From Capra hircus (Eukaryota; Chordata; Mammalia; Artiodactyla; Bovidae): DNA of 64,000 nucleotides. The stretch is taken from positions 78,385,713-78,449,712 of the forward strand of contig NC_030816.1 in assembly GCF_001704415.2 (NCBI RefSeq), in the 5' to 3' direction. Under the pieces are notes generated by a model, which worked only from the letters and a program-made list of their open reading frames with translations, made no database searches and was not told the origin of the DNA. The first letter of the stretch is position 1. The number at the start of each line of letters is the position of its first letter. Positions 45,950 to 58,399 of the stretch are shown here, in pieces. The position numbers and the translations under genes are program-made.

Positions 45950-46814
45950 CTAAAGGAAGAAAGAATAAAATTAAAGCTGTAAGAGATAAAAAAAACTTTC
46001 AGATACAATTGGCTTAGCTGGCTAGCTATTTCCTGGGACCCAAGGAGGTCCCTGACACACACACACCCGACCCTGCAGCCTGCAGTCCTGAACTTCAGGC
46101 AACAGAAGACTTCGAAACGAGGGCAGACATTAGATTCCTCCTAAGACTCTACTATCTCCAGATCCAGGATGCTAATCATCCAAGGAACCCATCTGACCAA
46201 CTATTTAATCAGAAAGCCTATAGAAATCACCTGAACTAAACTCTACCCACTGTCCAGACTGTACAGAGAGTAGGAAGCCAGAAATCAGAGTCCAGGAACG
46301 TTGATAATGGTTCTCAAACCTGACCCTAGGCTGAGTTAGCACTGGGCCAACAAGCCGGGAGTCTTTAGCTCCGGGCCTGCCCATAAGAATAGCTTTCAAA
46401 TAAGGGTTTGAGTAAACTTAGCCACAAAGTTTATTTTAAGCACCACTGAGATTAAATCAGATATTTTAGTCCTTAACGGATGAAAGGGGTTCAACAAAAC
46501 GCTCATTAACACGCTGCCAAAAAAGTGGTCTTGAAGTATGCTATTGATGACATTAAATAATGGGCCGGAATGCAAAGCATTGTTTACCCAGCTCAAGAAC
46601 AAAAGACTCAGAACCCTATGAACCCAGTTAGCTGATTATAGGAATCACCATTGTCCCGACTGAAAGCAGCCAAAGTGAAACTGACAATGTGAAACTCTCA
46701 GCTAACCTTCTAGAACAGTATCTACAGCAGAAGAGTTCACGCTGCACAGCACTGTGCATGCCGGAGAAGAGGGAGGCCAGCGAGATTCCTGAGAGCCCAC
46801 CTGGCACCACCGCC

Positions 46815-46988
46815 TGCCAGTGCGCGAGACGTGAGAGATGGCGGTTCGCTCCCTAGGCCCGGACGATCCCCTGGAGAAGGAAATGGCAAGCCACTCCAGT
46901 ATTCTTGCCCCATGGACAGAGGAGCCTGGCACGTTACAGTCCATGGCGTTGCAAAGAGTCAGACATGACTGAAGCAGTTCAGCACCCA
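46815..46988 (+). repeat. Diverged Bov-A2 SINE
   Basis: CGCCTGCCAGTGCGCGAGAC, then GGAGAAGGAAATGGCAAGCC and GACATGACTGAAGCAG. Confidence 0.85.
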
Positions 46989-47608
46989 GCATGCACTAAG
47001 TATAATCCCAAACTGGGGCACCCTAAGGAAAATTCAAAGTATTTCATGTACAGGAAGGACAATCATCAACTCTGTTGGAATGATCAAAGATTTTTGCTTC
47101 AGTCAAAATGTCATTTTAGGTCATTTTTTTCTGCCACTGGGAATAGGGGTTAAAATGTATGGCATTCTACCCTATGATTTTATAATCAGATTTCAGTGCT
47201 TTCTGAAAAAATTTTTAAATTTTCTCTACTAGGTAAAAATGTGGGAAATAATGGTCACTCTACTGCTCCCAAAATTTACACTGACTCTCAGGCAAAGAGC
47301 AGCCTGGTGAGAAAATACTTAAAAAAAGAAATTTAGGAGTATATTTTTGCACATGTGAGTCTAATGTAAATTCAAACTCCAGGAGCAACTTCTGTAAAAT
47401 ATGAGTGATGACAGCCCAAAAATGTGCTTTTCATCCTCCATCTTGTACATGAAACTGAACCATTAAATACCATGACGACCCCTCCCCTAATTCAAACCAG
47501 CTGAAGGACAGAAATATTAAGTAAATGGCAACTTGAGCAAAACAGAATATTTATAAGGTCTTGTTCCAGAAATAACACTAATGGTTTGTGTCTATGATTT
47601 TTCATCTT

Positions 47609-47826
47609 GTATATGTGTGTGCACAGACGTGTCTTGACTCTCTGCGCCTCTGCTGACTGTAGCCCACCAGGCTCCTCTGTCCCTGGGATTCTCCAGGCAA
47701 GAACACTGGAGTGGGTTGCCGTGCCCACCTTGAGGGGATCTTCCCGACCCAGGGATCAAACCCGCAAGTCTTACATCTCCTGCGTTGGCAGGTGGGTTCT
47801 TTACCACTAGCACCACCTGGGTAGCC
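47609..47826 (-). mobile_element. Bov-A2 SINE
   Basis: Head at right: TTTACCACTAGCACCACCTG. The frames seen through it are not genes. Confidence 0.88.
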
Positions 47827-48334
47827 CAGCATTACAAATCCCCAAATAACAGGAGGACTGTCATCCTGGTGAGGCAGAGAGCTCCTCTCCATACACCGGG
47901 GCCCAGATGTCAAGGTGCATGTGTGACCTCGTGGTTCCTCACATTTGATTCTTTGATGGATCCAAGGAGCCACTAAGAAAGAAAACGGGCTTCTGTGGTG
48001 ATGGAGCCAAGTTGGGTGAGGGGTGCTCCTGCCTCCCCGAACCATCCAAGGCAGCGTGTGAAAGGGCACGCTTTTTACCTTCCGCCCTCGTGGACGTGGG
48101 TTCCCACACCCATTCCTACCGGGAGGAAGCAGCTGCAGGCCTGACTTCATGCTGTTTGGCATGAAGGCAACGGAATGGAAAAAAGAAGCGTTGGAACCAA
48201 GTCAGGCCCTCGGGACTCCGACAGCAGGGCTGAGGTCTGTCATATCCCTTGGTCATGTGGATGAGCCGAGCCCCAGTCAAGGACAGCATCCGCTCCCCTC
48301 CCTCCTTATTCTCCCTTCTTACTGACTGAGGTGC

Positions 48335-48475
48335 CTTGGAAGATGGGTTTAACCTCTCCACACCTGAGCCTCCTCCTCTGCAAAGCCAGGAGGATAACAG
48401 CTACCTCAGAGAACTGTTGAGGATTAAATGTGATAACACACGTCAAGCAGGTAGTCCACAGCTGAGACCCAACCA
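48335..48475 (-). repeat. MIR SINE
   Basis: TGAGCCTCCTCCTCTGCAAA, GTTGAGGATTAAATGTGATA. Confidence 0.7.
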
Positions 48476-48555
48476 ATAAATGGCCCCATAAATGGTCCCC
48501 TGGCTCTCTCTTCTCTGGGGATGGTCCTCTCTCCTTCTCTGTTTCCTGGGCTCTC

Positions 48556-48766
48556 TAGGACTTCCCTGGTGGCTCAGACAGTAAAGCATCTGCCTACAAT
48601 GTGGGAGACCCAGATTCAATCCCTGGGTTGGGAAGATCTCCTGGAGAAGGAAATGGCAACCCACTCCAGTATTCTTGCCTGGAAAATCCCATGGATGGAG
48701 GAGCCTGATGGGCTACAGTCCATGGGGTAGCAGAGAGTCAGACATGATTGAGCAACTTCACTTTCT
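48556..48766 (+). mobile_element. Bov-A2 SINE
   Basis: GACTTCCCTGGTGGCTCAGA to GAGCAACTTCACTTTCTAGG. Confidence 0.92.
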
Positions 48767-49004
48767 AGGGCTCATTCCCCCCATTTCATTCTACACTGGG
48801 ACCCAGCGACTGTCACTGCCATTTTGTCCCTTGCCAGCACAACACGTGTTCACGTCCTCGCAAAGAGGAGAGAATGAAGACAGAGGTCAGAAGGCCTTCT
48901 CACCACAGGAGGCTTCCCCTGAAATACAGCGTGGAAACTGGATGGAAGGTCTATCCATGGACTCAGGTGGGGCGGCTGGGGACTCCAGCCCAAGCAGGCT
49001 TAAA

Positions 49005-49100
49005 AGAAGTGTGCAATAGAACTGAATCACTTTGCTACACACGTAAAACTAACATGCATAAATCAACTGCACTTCAATTAAAAAAAGAAAAGAAAAAAAT
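49005..49100 (+). repeat. L1 3' tail (ruminant type)
   Basis: AACTGAATCACTTTGCTACA, AAATCAACTGCACTTCAATT, A-rich end. Confidence 0.7.
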
Positions 49101-50289
49101 TAATGAATACACACACACAAAAGAAGTGTGCCGTTTCCTTGCAGGGGAAAAAAAACAACAACTCTCTAGCCTTCCAATCAGGAAAGACACACACTGTCAT
49201 CAGAGGGAAGGATGCAGAGAAAGTTACACGAATGAGGACAGGAAAGGGGCAGCAAGCGGAACAGAGAAACAAGAAAAGGGACAAACAAATGGCTCTCTTC
49301 ACAGACAGGAACACCGAAATAAAGACTGCAGGAGAACGTGTTCCTTGTCACTAGAAATAATAGAGACCCAGCTTTTACTCCTTCAATTCCCCAGGAAAAA
49401 AAAAAAAAAAAGGCAATAAATGGAAAAGGCAGGCTTCTTCCTAAAAAGTCAAAAGATTCTCTGCCAAGAAGTTCTGAGTAAAACTGCACGTCCCCCAGTT
49501 GTGAGAGGGTGTGAAATCCCTGGCAAGGTGAGCCTTGCAGCTGCCATGACACCTCCCATGGAAAAAGACAGTCCACACATCCTTTAACTGTGCACGCAAA
49601 TTTTACCGCTTGCCAAAGCACCTATGTGCTCTAATCTCTACAGAAAACACATGTTCCTCATGAGCTAAACATGCCTTTTCAACCCAAGTTCATAAAATGG
49701 CATTCCCATATATATTTTATACATTTCCAGTCTTCATCTGTAGCAATTGTTCAAATTTCAATAAGCTAGAAAATACCAGAAATACTAACATATGTGTTAA
49801 CTTTGTCTCCTTCTTAAGCCAACAAGTTTAGTTCCAGAAAACTGGTACCAGAAAAGACTTTTACGTTTCCTACTATAGGTTATTATTTCTTAAGTAGGCA
49901 CTGTGCTTTTCATATATCTTCTTTAATCTTCATAATCTTTTTGAGATAGGTTTACTATGTTTTAAATATTTTATATTTCTCTTCTAGATCCATTCTTACA
50001 TGAATAAATAAACGTGATCACATACATGCTTTTTTGTAAATGACAAAATGTTTTCTTTTCTTTAGCTTGACTCATACATTCTCTCCCCACTTTTCTCCTT
50101 GCCAAAGTAATCTCAACTTTTCTTCCAAATTTCCCACTGTATTTAGATATTTCTTTGTATATAGGTTTTCAGATGTATATGTGTATTACAAATACATTTT
50201 AAAACATGTCTTCATATTACACTTTCTTCCTCCTTTTTTCTTATTCCACAATAAATTGTAGAAATTGAAGCAAATCATCTGGTAAGGTA

Positions 50290-50440
50290 ATTGTTAGTAT
50301 TTCCAATTAACAGATGGGAAAATTGAGGCTCATAAGTTTTGAGTGAATTGTCCAAAGTCCCAGAGCTAATTAATGGTAGAAGTAGAATTTGAACCCGCAG
50401 CTGTCTATCTCTGAAGCATATGCTCAATGAGTACCAATGG
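50290..50440 (+). repeat. MIR SINE
   Basis: ACAGATGGGAAAATTGAGGC, GTCCCAGAGCTAATTAATGG, TTTGAACCCGCAGC. Confidence 0.75.
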
Positions 50441-51841
50441 GAAAACAAAATAAACACAAAAACAATACCTCTTGTGTCCCTTAAGTCTGGGTTAAATTTT
50501 TCGTGATAAGAAGTAAATTCTCATCAGCTTATTTGTCAAAAGCATTATCTCATTCATTTCAACACACATTTAGAAAGCACCAATAATCATGGACCAGGCG
50601 TCACATGGCCCCAGTAAACAAGGGCAAACGCGATGAGTGGGTACCTTTCTGAACAGGATCTGTACCCCTGGGCATCTTCCACCAGAAATGCCAGAACTTG
50701 ATGGCTACATAATGAATACAGCATGACTGGTATCAGACTTTTTGTCAAAATTACTTAATACACCATAAAGAAAGATGCTGAGTTTCTCAGCATCTCCGTA
50801 TTGCTCTGGGCACTTTTCTAAAAACATAGCCTCAAAAGCATATGATGAAGTCACACATGCCTCAAGTTCAAGGGCCGCTCAGAACTGGACCTAAAACAAC
50901 AGCCAAACTTCACTCTTCATGTTCCAGGAACAGACAGAAAGCATATGGCTTTTCAGAACTGCATCTATTTTATGGCATGGTTAGAACTGAAGAAAGGATG
51001 TTCTTTACTCTGCCAAATCAGCAGTGGGAACAAACGTGCACTCTCAGAATACTTGAACCAAGTGGGACATGGAAAAAGAACAAGCTCTTCCTTACATTTT
51101 TATGGCTTCAACTCAATTTAAGAATAATTTCACAAGAGTCTGCTACGTGCCAGTTAATATCTTCCTGGCCTTCACTAGGATTTGAAAGTCTGGCCAATGA
51201 GTGGTGCATGAAACTGGCATGTCACTTCCAAACCAGAACATCTGTCAGTGTGAAAATCATCCAGGTTCTCTGTCCCTCTGCCTTGGGGAAAAACAACATG
51301 AGATTCTGTCAGCCTACATCCTGAAGTGAGGAGAGCTGAAGCAGATCTCCCAGCTGATCCATCTACACGTAGATAATCCAGGAATAAGTTGCTGAGGTTT
51401 GAGGGATGTTTGTTACTGCATCATCACTGAGCTCATCCTGACTGGTAAATCCAACTTCCACAGGTCAAAACGAAAAGAAAATTAAGAAGCAGATACAATA
51501 ACACACTCAGAACAAAGATTATGGTGAAATGTTGTTACTCCAAAATTTCTATTTTAAAAAAATGTAGTGTTCTAACATTTTAGAGAAAGCACAGGATTAT
51601 TAGGTCAACTATTTTGAAACAGAAGAAGGCAATCTTTGATGTAAAGGCCACTAGTCATTCTTCACAGAAACTATCTGTATAACACATCTAATTTAAAGTC
51701 TTTCATCTCTCCCTAGCTCTGATGGGGGGGTGGGGGAGAAGAAGAAGAGAAAGACAGACTGGTACTTCATACCTGAATGTAAATCCTTTGAAGAAAAGGG
51801 AAAAGGAAAAAACTTTTAGAAAACAACAGTGATGCACTGAC

Positions 51842-51929
51842 CTTCTGGACTGTAGTGGTCAGGTCCAAGCAAAGCTGAATAATTTTATTCTTCGTCACTG
51901 AGAAGTCAGTGATCCCTGTAAATGGAGCC
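51842..51929 (-). CDS. CNKSR3: CNKSR3 exon 4: CRIC domain
   Basis: 88 bp: the last base of an Arg codon plus 29 codons, APFTGITDFSVTKNK to LDLTTTVQK. This is the middle of the CRIC domain. The acceptor is TTTCTAG before GGCTCC and the donor is GTCAGT after AAG, a good but not consensus donor. Phase matches exon 3 (2) and exon 5 (0). It lies only 460 bp from exon 3, the second-shortest intron distance in the window. Confidence 0.95.
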
Positions 51930-52389
51930 CTAGAAAGCAATAAAAATTCTCTTTAAAAAAATTGTGAAGACGCTGAAGCCACCAGGATCCCACATTGTGT
52001 ATTAACAAGCACAATATGCAACAAGCCAGTTTAAATTGTTATGTAAGTTTCTTCCTAAGTAACACACAAAATAGGAATCTGAATAGCAAAGAGACAGAGA
52101 AGTTCTAGATTAAAACACAACCAAAAATGAGCCAAGGGAATGAACATCCCTTCAAAAGTCAACTAATAGCCTTCATGTAACCAGATAATCAGTAATGTTT
52201 AACCTCAGTAAAGCTCAAGTCTTCTCTAAGCTGAGGTTAATCTGTTCCTGCTATTCTCTAGAACCTTCTCTAGAACTTCCAAAGGGACCCTAAAATGGAC
52301 CACTGACTCCAAACTCCTGAGGCAAAGTACAGACTTCTATGTGTCTCAGACCTCCTTTCATAGGACAGTAAAGCACACCTATCACTTAC
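51930..52389 (-). other. CNKSR3: CNKSR3 intron 3
   Basis: A 460-bp intron with no recognised repeat. Its ends read GT (at 52389) and AG (at 51930) on the minus strand. Confidence 0.85.
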
Positions 52390-52592
52390 CTGTCTAGCCA
52401 AGCTAACAAGGCCTTGGCAGCACCTATGAGCTCCACTACAGAAGTCAGGAACTCATTGGGGGGCTTGTGGGAGGTGTTCCCATCATAAGCTGGACTTTTC
52501 CTCCTGCTGCTTATGTAATTCTGTAAATTATGGGAAGACGCTCGCAGTTTCAAAACCAAGTTCTTCATATTGTCAGTTTCAAGGCCATAATT
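52390..52592 (-). CDS. CNKSR3: CNKSR3 exon 3: end of SAM and first part of CRIC domain
   Basis: 203 bp coding for 67 residues plus two bases of the next codon. It runs from NYGLETDNMKNLVLKLRASS to AAKALLAWLD. The segment covers the SAM-CRIC linker and the start of the CRIC domain (conserved region in CNK), a domain specific to CNK proteins. Acceptor TTTTCCAG precedes AATTATGG; donor GTAAGT follows an AG that begins an Arg codon finished in exon 4. Compared with the human protein as I remember it, HKPP stands where human has RKAP; the rest is nearly unchanged, as expected for a functional exon. Confidence 0.96.
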
Positions 52593-52876
52593 CTGGAAAA
52601 CAAAATCAAACGGAAAAATTCAAAACCATCAACAATGTCCAAACTCTCATAACAACTCAAAACCCACTGAGTCACTTGAACAACTCCTATCTCAGCCACA
52701 AAACCCTGCGTGATTTACCCACAGTGTTGATCTCACCCACATGAGCCACACCAGCCTTCCCTCCATTCCTTCCATAGCCTACTCTTGCCTCAGGAACTTT
52801 ATTCTTGATAGTTTTGCTTCCCAAAATGCTTCTCCCACAAATTTTGGCATAGACAGCTTTCTTATCACTTTCATCT

Positions 52877-53097
52877 TGTGTGTTCAGTTGCTTAGTCATA
52901 TCCGACTGTTTGTAACCCCATGGACTGACTGTAGCCCACCAGGCTCCTCTATCCATGGGATTCCCAGGCAAGAATACCGGAGTGAATTGTCATTTCCTTC
53001 TCCAGGGAATCTTCCAGACCCAGGGATCAAACCTACATCTCCCAAGCATCTCCTGTACTGCTGGCAGATTCTTAACCACTGAGCCACCAGGGAAAGC
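52877..53097 (-). mobile_element. Bov-A2 SINE
   Basis: Head at right: TTAACCACTGAGCCACCAGG. It lies about 285 bp upstream of exon 3 in the transcript. Confidence 0.9.
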
Positions 53098-53158
53098 CAT
53101 TTACATCCTAATTAGCCCAAATATGCCCTCCTCTTCAAAGCTTCCAGGACCATCTAGA

Positions 53159-53330
53159 GCAGGTTCTCAACCTGGACCCTACTGACGTTTAAAATCTGAT
53201 AATTCTCTATTTGGTGGACTAAGGTGGGATTCCTATAGCCGTAGAATGTTTAGCTGGCCTCCACCTGTTAAAATCAGTAGTATCCCTTCCCCAGCTGTGA
53301 CAAACAAAAATGTCTGCAGACATTGCCGAG
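53159..53330 (-). repeat. MER20 (hAT-Charlie) fossil
   Basis: Left edge GCAGGTTCTCAACCTGGACC, internal CAGCTGTGACAAACAAAAAT and AATGTCTGCAGACATTG: MER20 reversed. Confidence 0.75.
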
Positions 53331-53664
53331 TTTCTCCTGAGGTCACTCTCTAGCCCATCACCTCTCCGTCATCTCTGGACCACCTTGCTCACTGTCTTCC
53401 TCACTCGGATGCATGGTCCACCAGAGCTCAGCTCTGCATACATTCCTCGGCATTGCACTTCCAGGACAGCAGACGTAAAGCAGTCATTGAGTAGATAAAT
53501 TTCCATCAAATGGAACTCACGCAGAAACATAGCAGCACTGTCTAAAGAGCAGTTCACCTGAAAGGTCATTTCTGTCCCGTGAGCTTCTAATCTCTGCTCC
53601 CTCTGAGCAATGTTCAACCTACGTGGGTGCTTTTAAAAGATTCATTGCCTATGACAATATTGCC

Positions 53665-53992
53665 CTAGACTACTCCTTTCCCTGCAAGGAGATCAAACCA
53701 GTCCACCCTCAAGGAAATCAACCCTGACTATTCATTGGAAGGACTGTCGCTGAAGCTGAAGCTCCAATACTTTGGCCACATGATGCAAAGAGCTGACTCA
53801 GTGGAATGTGATGCTGGTAAAGACTGAAGGCAAAAGGAGAAGGGCACAGCAGAGGATGAGATGGTTGGCTAGCCTCACCAACTCAATGGACATGAATCTG
53901 AGCAAACTCCTGGAGACAGTGATGGACAGGAAAGCCTGGCATGCTGTAGTCCATGGAGTCACAAAGAGCCAGATAAGACTGAGTGACTGAAC
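53665..53992 (+). mobile_element. BovB 3' end copy
   Basis: CCTGCAAGGAGATCAAACCA through GACTGAGTGACTGAACAACT; 5' truncated. Confidence 0.9.
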
Positions 53993-54214
53993 AACTCCCT
54001 TCCAGATAAAGAACAAATCCCAAGAAACAACATGAAATTTGAGACAACCTTAGAGGGGAGAGATGAATTTCAGTATTCCATGTACATGTCCTAAATTGGT
54101 GTTTCATCACTTTTTAACAAAAATAAATAAATAAATAATCTCTGAGGTATATTAAACTATGTCAATAGCATCCCAAAGCAAGAATGTGGTACCATGTAAA
54201 ATTTGGTCATAATA

Positions 54215-54450
54215 TATGGCCAACACTATTGAACATGTTATGCCAGAAACTGGGCCAAGTGCTTGGCAAACATTATCACAGGCAAACAGCTTATCAGGGT
54301 GGAAGCGGTATTATCTATATTCTGCAGGTAAGCAGACTGTGGCACAGGGACGTTAAATAAATTCTCTGAAGTTACACAGCTAATCCGTGGAGGCAGTAGG
54401 ATCTAACCAAGGCGATCTGCACCAAGGGTACAAGCTTTGGATCCCAAAGC
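54215..54450 (+). repeat. MIR SINE
   Basis: GGGCCAAGTGCTTGGCAAAC, GAAGTTACACAGCTAATCCG. Confidence 0.7.
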
Positions 54451-54884
54451 CATATAACCCCCCTTCCATACCCCCTGTCCAAGAAAGGGCAAAGTGATGA
54501 GACAGAAAACAGGATGGATACGGAACAAGGAAAAAGAAGAGTGGCCAGTCACCCTGGATCCAGCCCAAACTTAACCCCTCTGACTTCTATCCTGACCCGC
54601 TCCATCCCTGTGATGTGTTAGAAGCTTCCTTGACAGGCTTCAGCCACCTGGAACCTCACCCTTCTGGAAGGCCAGCAGACTTTCTTTGGATCTGATTGCT
54701 GCTTTTGTCCCGCCTGCATCTAGCCTGTCTTTTAGCCCCTCCTCTGTTACCGCCTTCTCCTCTGTTACAGCCTTCTCCTGTTACAGCCTTCATTTCTTTT
54801 TTTTTCCGCTTTTTTATTTTTTAAATTATGAAAGCATGATAACATTTACAGGAGACTTGGAAAACACAGAACAAAGTTACATAT

Positions 54885-55151
54885 GCTGCTAAGTCGCTTC
54901 AGTCGTGTCCGACTCTGTGCGACCCCATAGACGGCAGCCCACCAGGCTCCCCTGTCCCTGGGATTCTCCAGGCAAGAACACTGGAGTGGGTTGCCATGTC
55001 CTTCTCCAATGCATGAAAGTGAAAAGCGGAAGTGAAGTCGCTCAGTTGTGTCCGACCGTCAGCGACCCCATGGACTGCAGCCTTCCAGGCTCCTCCGTCC
55101 ATGGGATTTTCCAGGCAAGAGTACTGGAGTGGGGTGCCATTGCCTTCTCCG
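54885..55151 (-). mobile_element. Dimeric Bov-tA SINE with target-site duplication
   Basis: AAAGTTACATAT at 54873-54884 and 55152-55163. Two modules joined at ATGAAAGTGAAAAGCGGAAG. Confidence 0.96.
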
Positions 55152-55739
55152 AAAGTTACATATAGTTCCTCTATATATTATGATTATATTTTAAGTGGTA
55201 AAATAAGATGTTTTTAGTTGGAGTTTCAATTTCAAACTCTCAAAAATTATTAGAATTAATATACAGAAAAGTAGAAGGATATAGTAGACCTGAAAAGCAC
55301 CATGAACCAATTCAACATAATTAAGACTCACACAATTTTCACACAAGAGTAGGATACAAATTCCATTCTAGTTACCATAGACTATACACTAGGAGACAGA
55401 CACTGGAACATATCCAGGGACATTAAATAAGGTATAAAATTTTCATGGTCTAAAGGTATTGAAATTATAGTCTTTTTCTCTTACAGCCCCCATTTCTAAT
55501 GTCTCAGGGAGGGGTGAGCAATGTCCCCAAGTCAAGATACATAAAGTATAACTATACCAGGGAGTCTGTGAGAACTTTTTCTTTTGGAAAGATGAACAAT
55601 GGTAAATAGTAACAATAACAACAAAAGACAATACCCTGAATGAAAACATTTCTAACTTTAAGTAGATTTTACGTGATGTTTACATTTATGTGGCATCTTA
55701 ACTCTTAGTAAAATTTTTTTAAAAAATTAAATTTAGATA

Positions 55740-56150
55740 GAGGGAATTCCCTGGTGGTCCAGTAATGAGGACTCCATGCTCCCACTATGGGAGAAAGCAA
55801 TGGCACCCCACTCCAGTACTCTTGCCTGGAAAATCTGGACGGAGGAGCCTGGAAGGCTGCAGTCCATGGGGTCGCTGACGGTCGGACACAACTGAGCGAC
55901 TTCACTTTCACTTTTCACTTTCATGCATTGGAGAAGGAAATGGCAACCCACTCCAGTGTTCTTGCTTGGAGAATCCCAGGGACAGGGGAGCCTGGTGGGC
56001 TGCCGTCTATGGGGTCGCACAGAGTCGGACATGACTGAAGTGACTTAGCAGCAGCACCAGCTCCCACTATAGGGAGCATGGGCTCAATCCCTGGCCAGGG
56101 AACTAAGATAAGATTCTGCATGCCACACAGCGCAGCCAAAAAAAATAAAA
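55740..56150 (+). repeat. CHR-type SINE split by a dimeric Bov-tA
   Basis: Left part GGGAATTCCCTGGTGGTCCA; right part GGGCTCAATCCCTGGCCAGG with poly(A) at 56139. Confidence 0.88.
55792..56059 (+). mobile_element. Dimeric Bov-tA SINE with target-site duplication
   Basis: GCTCCCACTAT repeated at 55778-55788 and 56060-56070. Nearly the reverse complement of 54885-55151, including the shared variant GACCGTCAGCGACCCC. Confidence 0.95.
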
Positions 56151-56874
56151 GAATTTAGACAGAAAAATTTAAGAACAAATATAAAGACAAGAACTCTTCA
56201 GCTGCATTAACTGAAAACTCGTTGCAAGTTTTTACAAAAATCCAAATTTCATAACAAAAATAAGTCTTCTGTATCAATAGGAACATTCCCTCTAAACCTT
56301 ACATTCATCCATTCTTTTTTTCAACTGTCATTTTTCCAGAAACCAAACCATGGCATTGTCCTTTAACAGAGAAGATGGAAATAAAAAGATGGATTTTCAC
56401 CATGGCTTTTGAAATTCAGAAAATCAGAGACTCACAATTGAATGGATAAATAGCCACCTGACGCAGCCTGTTTGAAGGACTTGAGACTATGATTAAGAGG
56501 AACTGTTCCCTTACTCAGTTAATGACTCAGCCTGCCAACTTACGGCAGAAGTTCTGAACTAAGAGCAGGAAGCCTGGCTTTCTGCGGCCAGTGTCACCAT
56601 GGATAACTTGGAACTTTTATTACTGTACAGCATTTATTTCTTTAATTCAAAGAGGATTAAATGCACTTTAGTGTTACAGGAAATTTTAAACCTCAATCTT
56701 CTATAAAGCAACCACTCTTAACATTAAAATAAAGGAGGTATGTAGCTTGCTAACCGGTTCTTTTCATTTCCACTGAGATGAAATTTTTTTTTCATTTCCC
56801 ACAAATCATGGGACTAGAAGGATGAACAGATGTAGCTATGACAGATTATAATTCTATTTTTAAGGTACTTTAGA

Positions 56875-57115
56875 GGTTTTAATAGGCTTTATTAAGGTAT
56901 ACTTTATGATCCATAATATTTACTAATCTTAAATGTACAACACAGTCACTTTTAAGAAATGTATGTTGTCACATAAGCGCCATCCCAATGACAATCATAG
57001 AACACTTGCATCACCCCCAAACATCCTTCACACCACTTCACAGTCACTTTCCCTAACCCCTCGTCCCCAACAACTTCTGATATTCTTCCTGTCACTATAG
57101 TTCTGCTTTTTTTTA
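56875..57115 (-). repeat. Old antisense L1M fragment
   Basis: TTATTAAGGTATACTTTATG, AATGTACAACACAGTCACTT. Confidence 0.55.
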
Positions 57116-57150
57116 CATAGATTATGATTTTAAGAAGCAGCAAAGAAAGG

Positions 57151-57275
57151 AACAAGGAAATGGCTACCCACTCCAGTGTTCTTGCCTGGAGAATCCCAGG
57201 GAAGGCAGAGCCTGGTGGGCTGCAGTCTATGGGGTCGCACAGAGTTGGACACGACTGAAGCGACTTAGCAGTAGC
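57151..57275 (+). mobile_element. Bov-tA monomer
   Basis: GGAAATGGCTACCCACTCCA to AAGCGACTTAGCAGTAGC; imperfect flanking repeat GCAAAGAA...AACAAGG. Confidence 0.9.
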
Positions 57276-57857
57276 AAAGAAGAAACAAGGGAAGAAAGGA
57301 AAATCCCTTTCCCTTCCACTCCATTCCACAATAAGAAAACAAGAAACTGATTATATTAGTTCCAAAGAACTACTGTAGAAACATAACCAGGAAAGGATTA
57401 TTGACTTAAGTGCCCCACAATGAAAGAGAGTAAATGAATAATTTCCCAGACCAGATTTGATCATTTTCACTAACCTTTCCCTAACGTTTGTCTCCTTCAG
57501 AAACTGCTTAATTGAAGATAAGGTATCGAGAAGGTACAAACTAAGAAATGAAATGAATCTCCAAAAATTTAGGCATGTACTAAAAACTTTCCACCAAGAT
57601 CCCACTTCAGTAGAAGTTAGCCATCAGGGGTCATTACACGGTCTGGCCAGAGAAACAATAGGTGAGACGGGGGGAAAGAGGCAGTCCACTCTTCTGGTGT
57701 CATTAATTGCACTCATTTTAGCTAAGGACAAATCTTACACATTTTCTCCACTGCTTTCTTTTCCCATTCATAAGCAAGACCAAAAACGGCCAGCAAAGAT
57801 TCCTCTTCTTGAGTGATTTCTCCCACAAAAAGGATAATGTTTGGTGGGGGGTGGGCA

Positions 57858-58080
57858 GTAATTCTCTGGTGGCCCAGTGGTTAAGAATCCTCTTTGCAAT
57901 GCAGGGGACGTGGGTTCAATCCCTGGTTGGGGAACTAGCCTCCCACATGTCTCAGAGCAATTAATTAAGCCCACTCGCCACAACTAGAGCCCACACACCC
58001 CAGTGAAAGATCCCACATGACACGAGAATCCTGCATGCCGCAACCAAGACCCCATGCACCAAATGAATACATATTGAAAC
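57858..58080 (+). repeat. Long CHR-type SINE
   Basis: TTCTCTGGTGGCCCAGTGGT, GGTTGGGGAACTAGCCTCCC, CAACTAGAGCCCACACACCC. Confidence 0.88.
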
Positions 58081-58399
58081 TTTAAAAGATTGTTTTAAAT
58101 TGTTTTGCTGAATGGTAAATGATGAATAATGGGTCATCTCTGGGGTGCCCAAGTGCACAGAAGCCCCCTGGGCAGGTAGACACACCACAGGTATTTCGTT
58201 TTAAGCACATATGTAGATGGCATCACTTGATACGTGTATGAATTCCAGCTCTGTTCACTTTCCTCAGCCTACTCCAGCCTTAAAAATACATCTGTCCCTC
58301 TCTTGGTCTTCAGGAAACTAGGGTCTCGTTGATCTGGCAGAGAAAATGGGTTTTACAGTTATATTAGAACCTTCTTACTCTCCACCCAACCCTAGAGAC

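Larger units (their letters stand above)
45950..51841 (-). other. CNKSR3: CNKSR3 intron 4
   Basis: Three Bov-A2 SINEs (46815-46988, 47609-47826, 48556-48766), MIRs at 48335-48475 and 50290-50440, and an L1 3' tail at 49005-49100. 45960-46800 and 50450-51841 are otherwise unique. A 160-codon open frame at 50842-51324 on the plus strand has no recognisable domain and is probably chance. Confidence 0.83.
52740..53480 (+). repeat. L2-like sequence, interrupted
   Basis: ACACCAGCCTTCCCTCCATT and GCCTCAGGAACTTTATTCTT recall the L2 3' region; broken by a Bov-A2 and a MER20. Confidence 0.35.

Noticed and set aside
50842..51324. 160-codon plus-strand open frame in intron 4
   Set aside because: No domain, no recognisable family, opposite strand to CNKSR3, ordinary composition; most likely chance.
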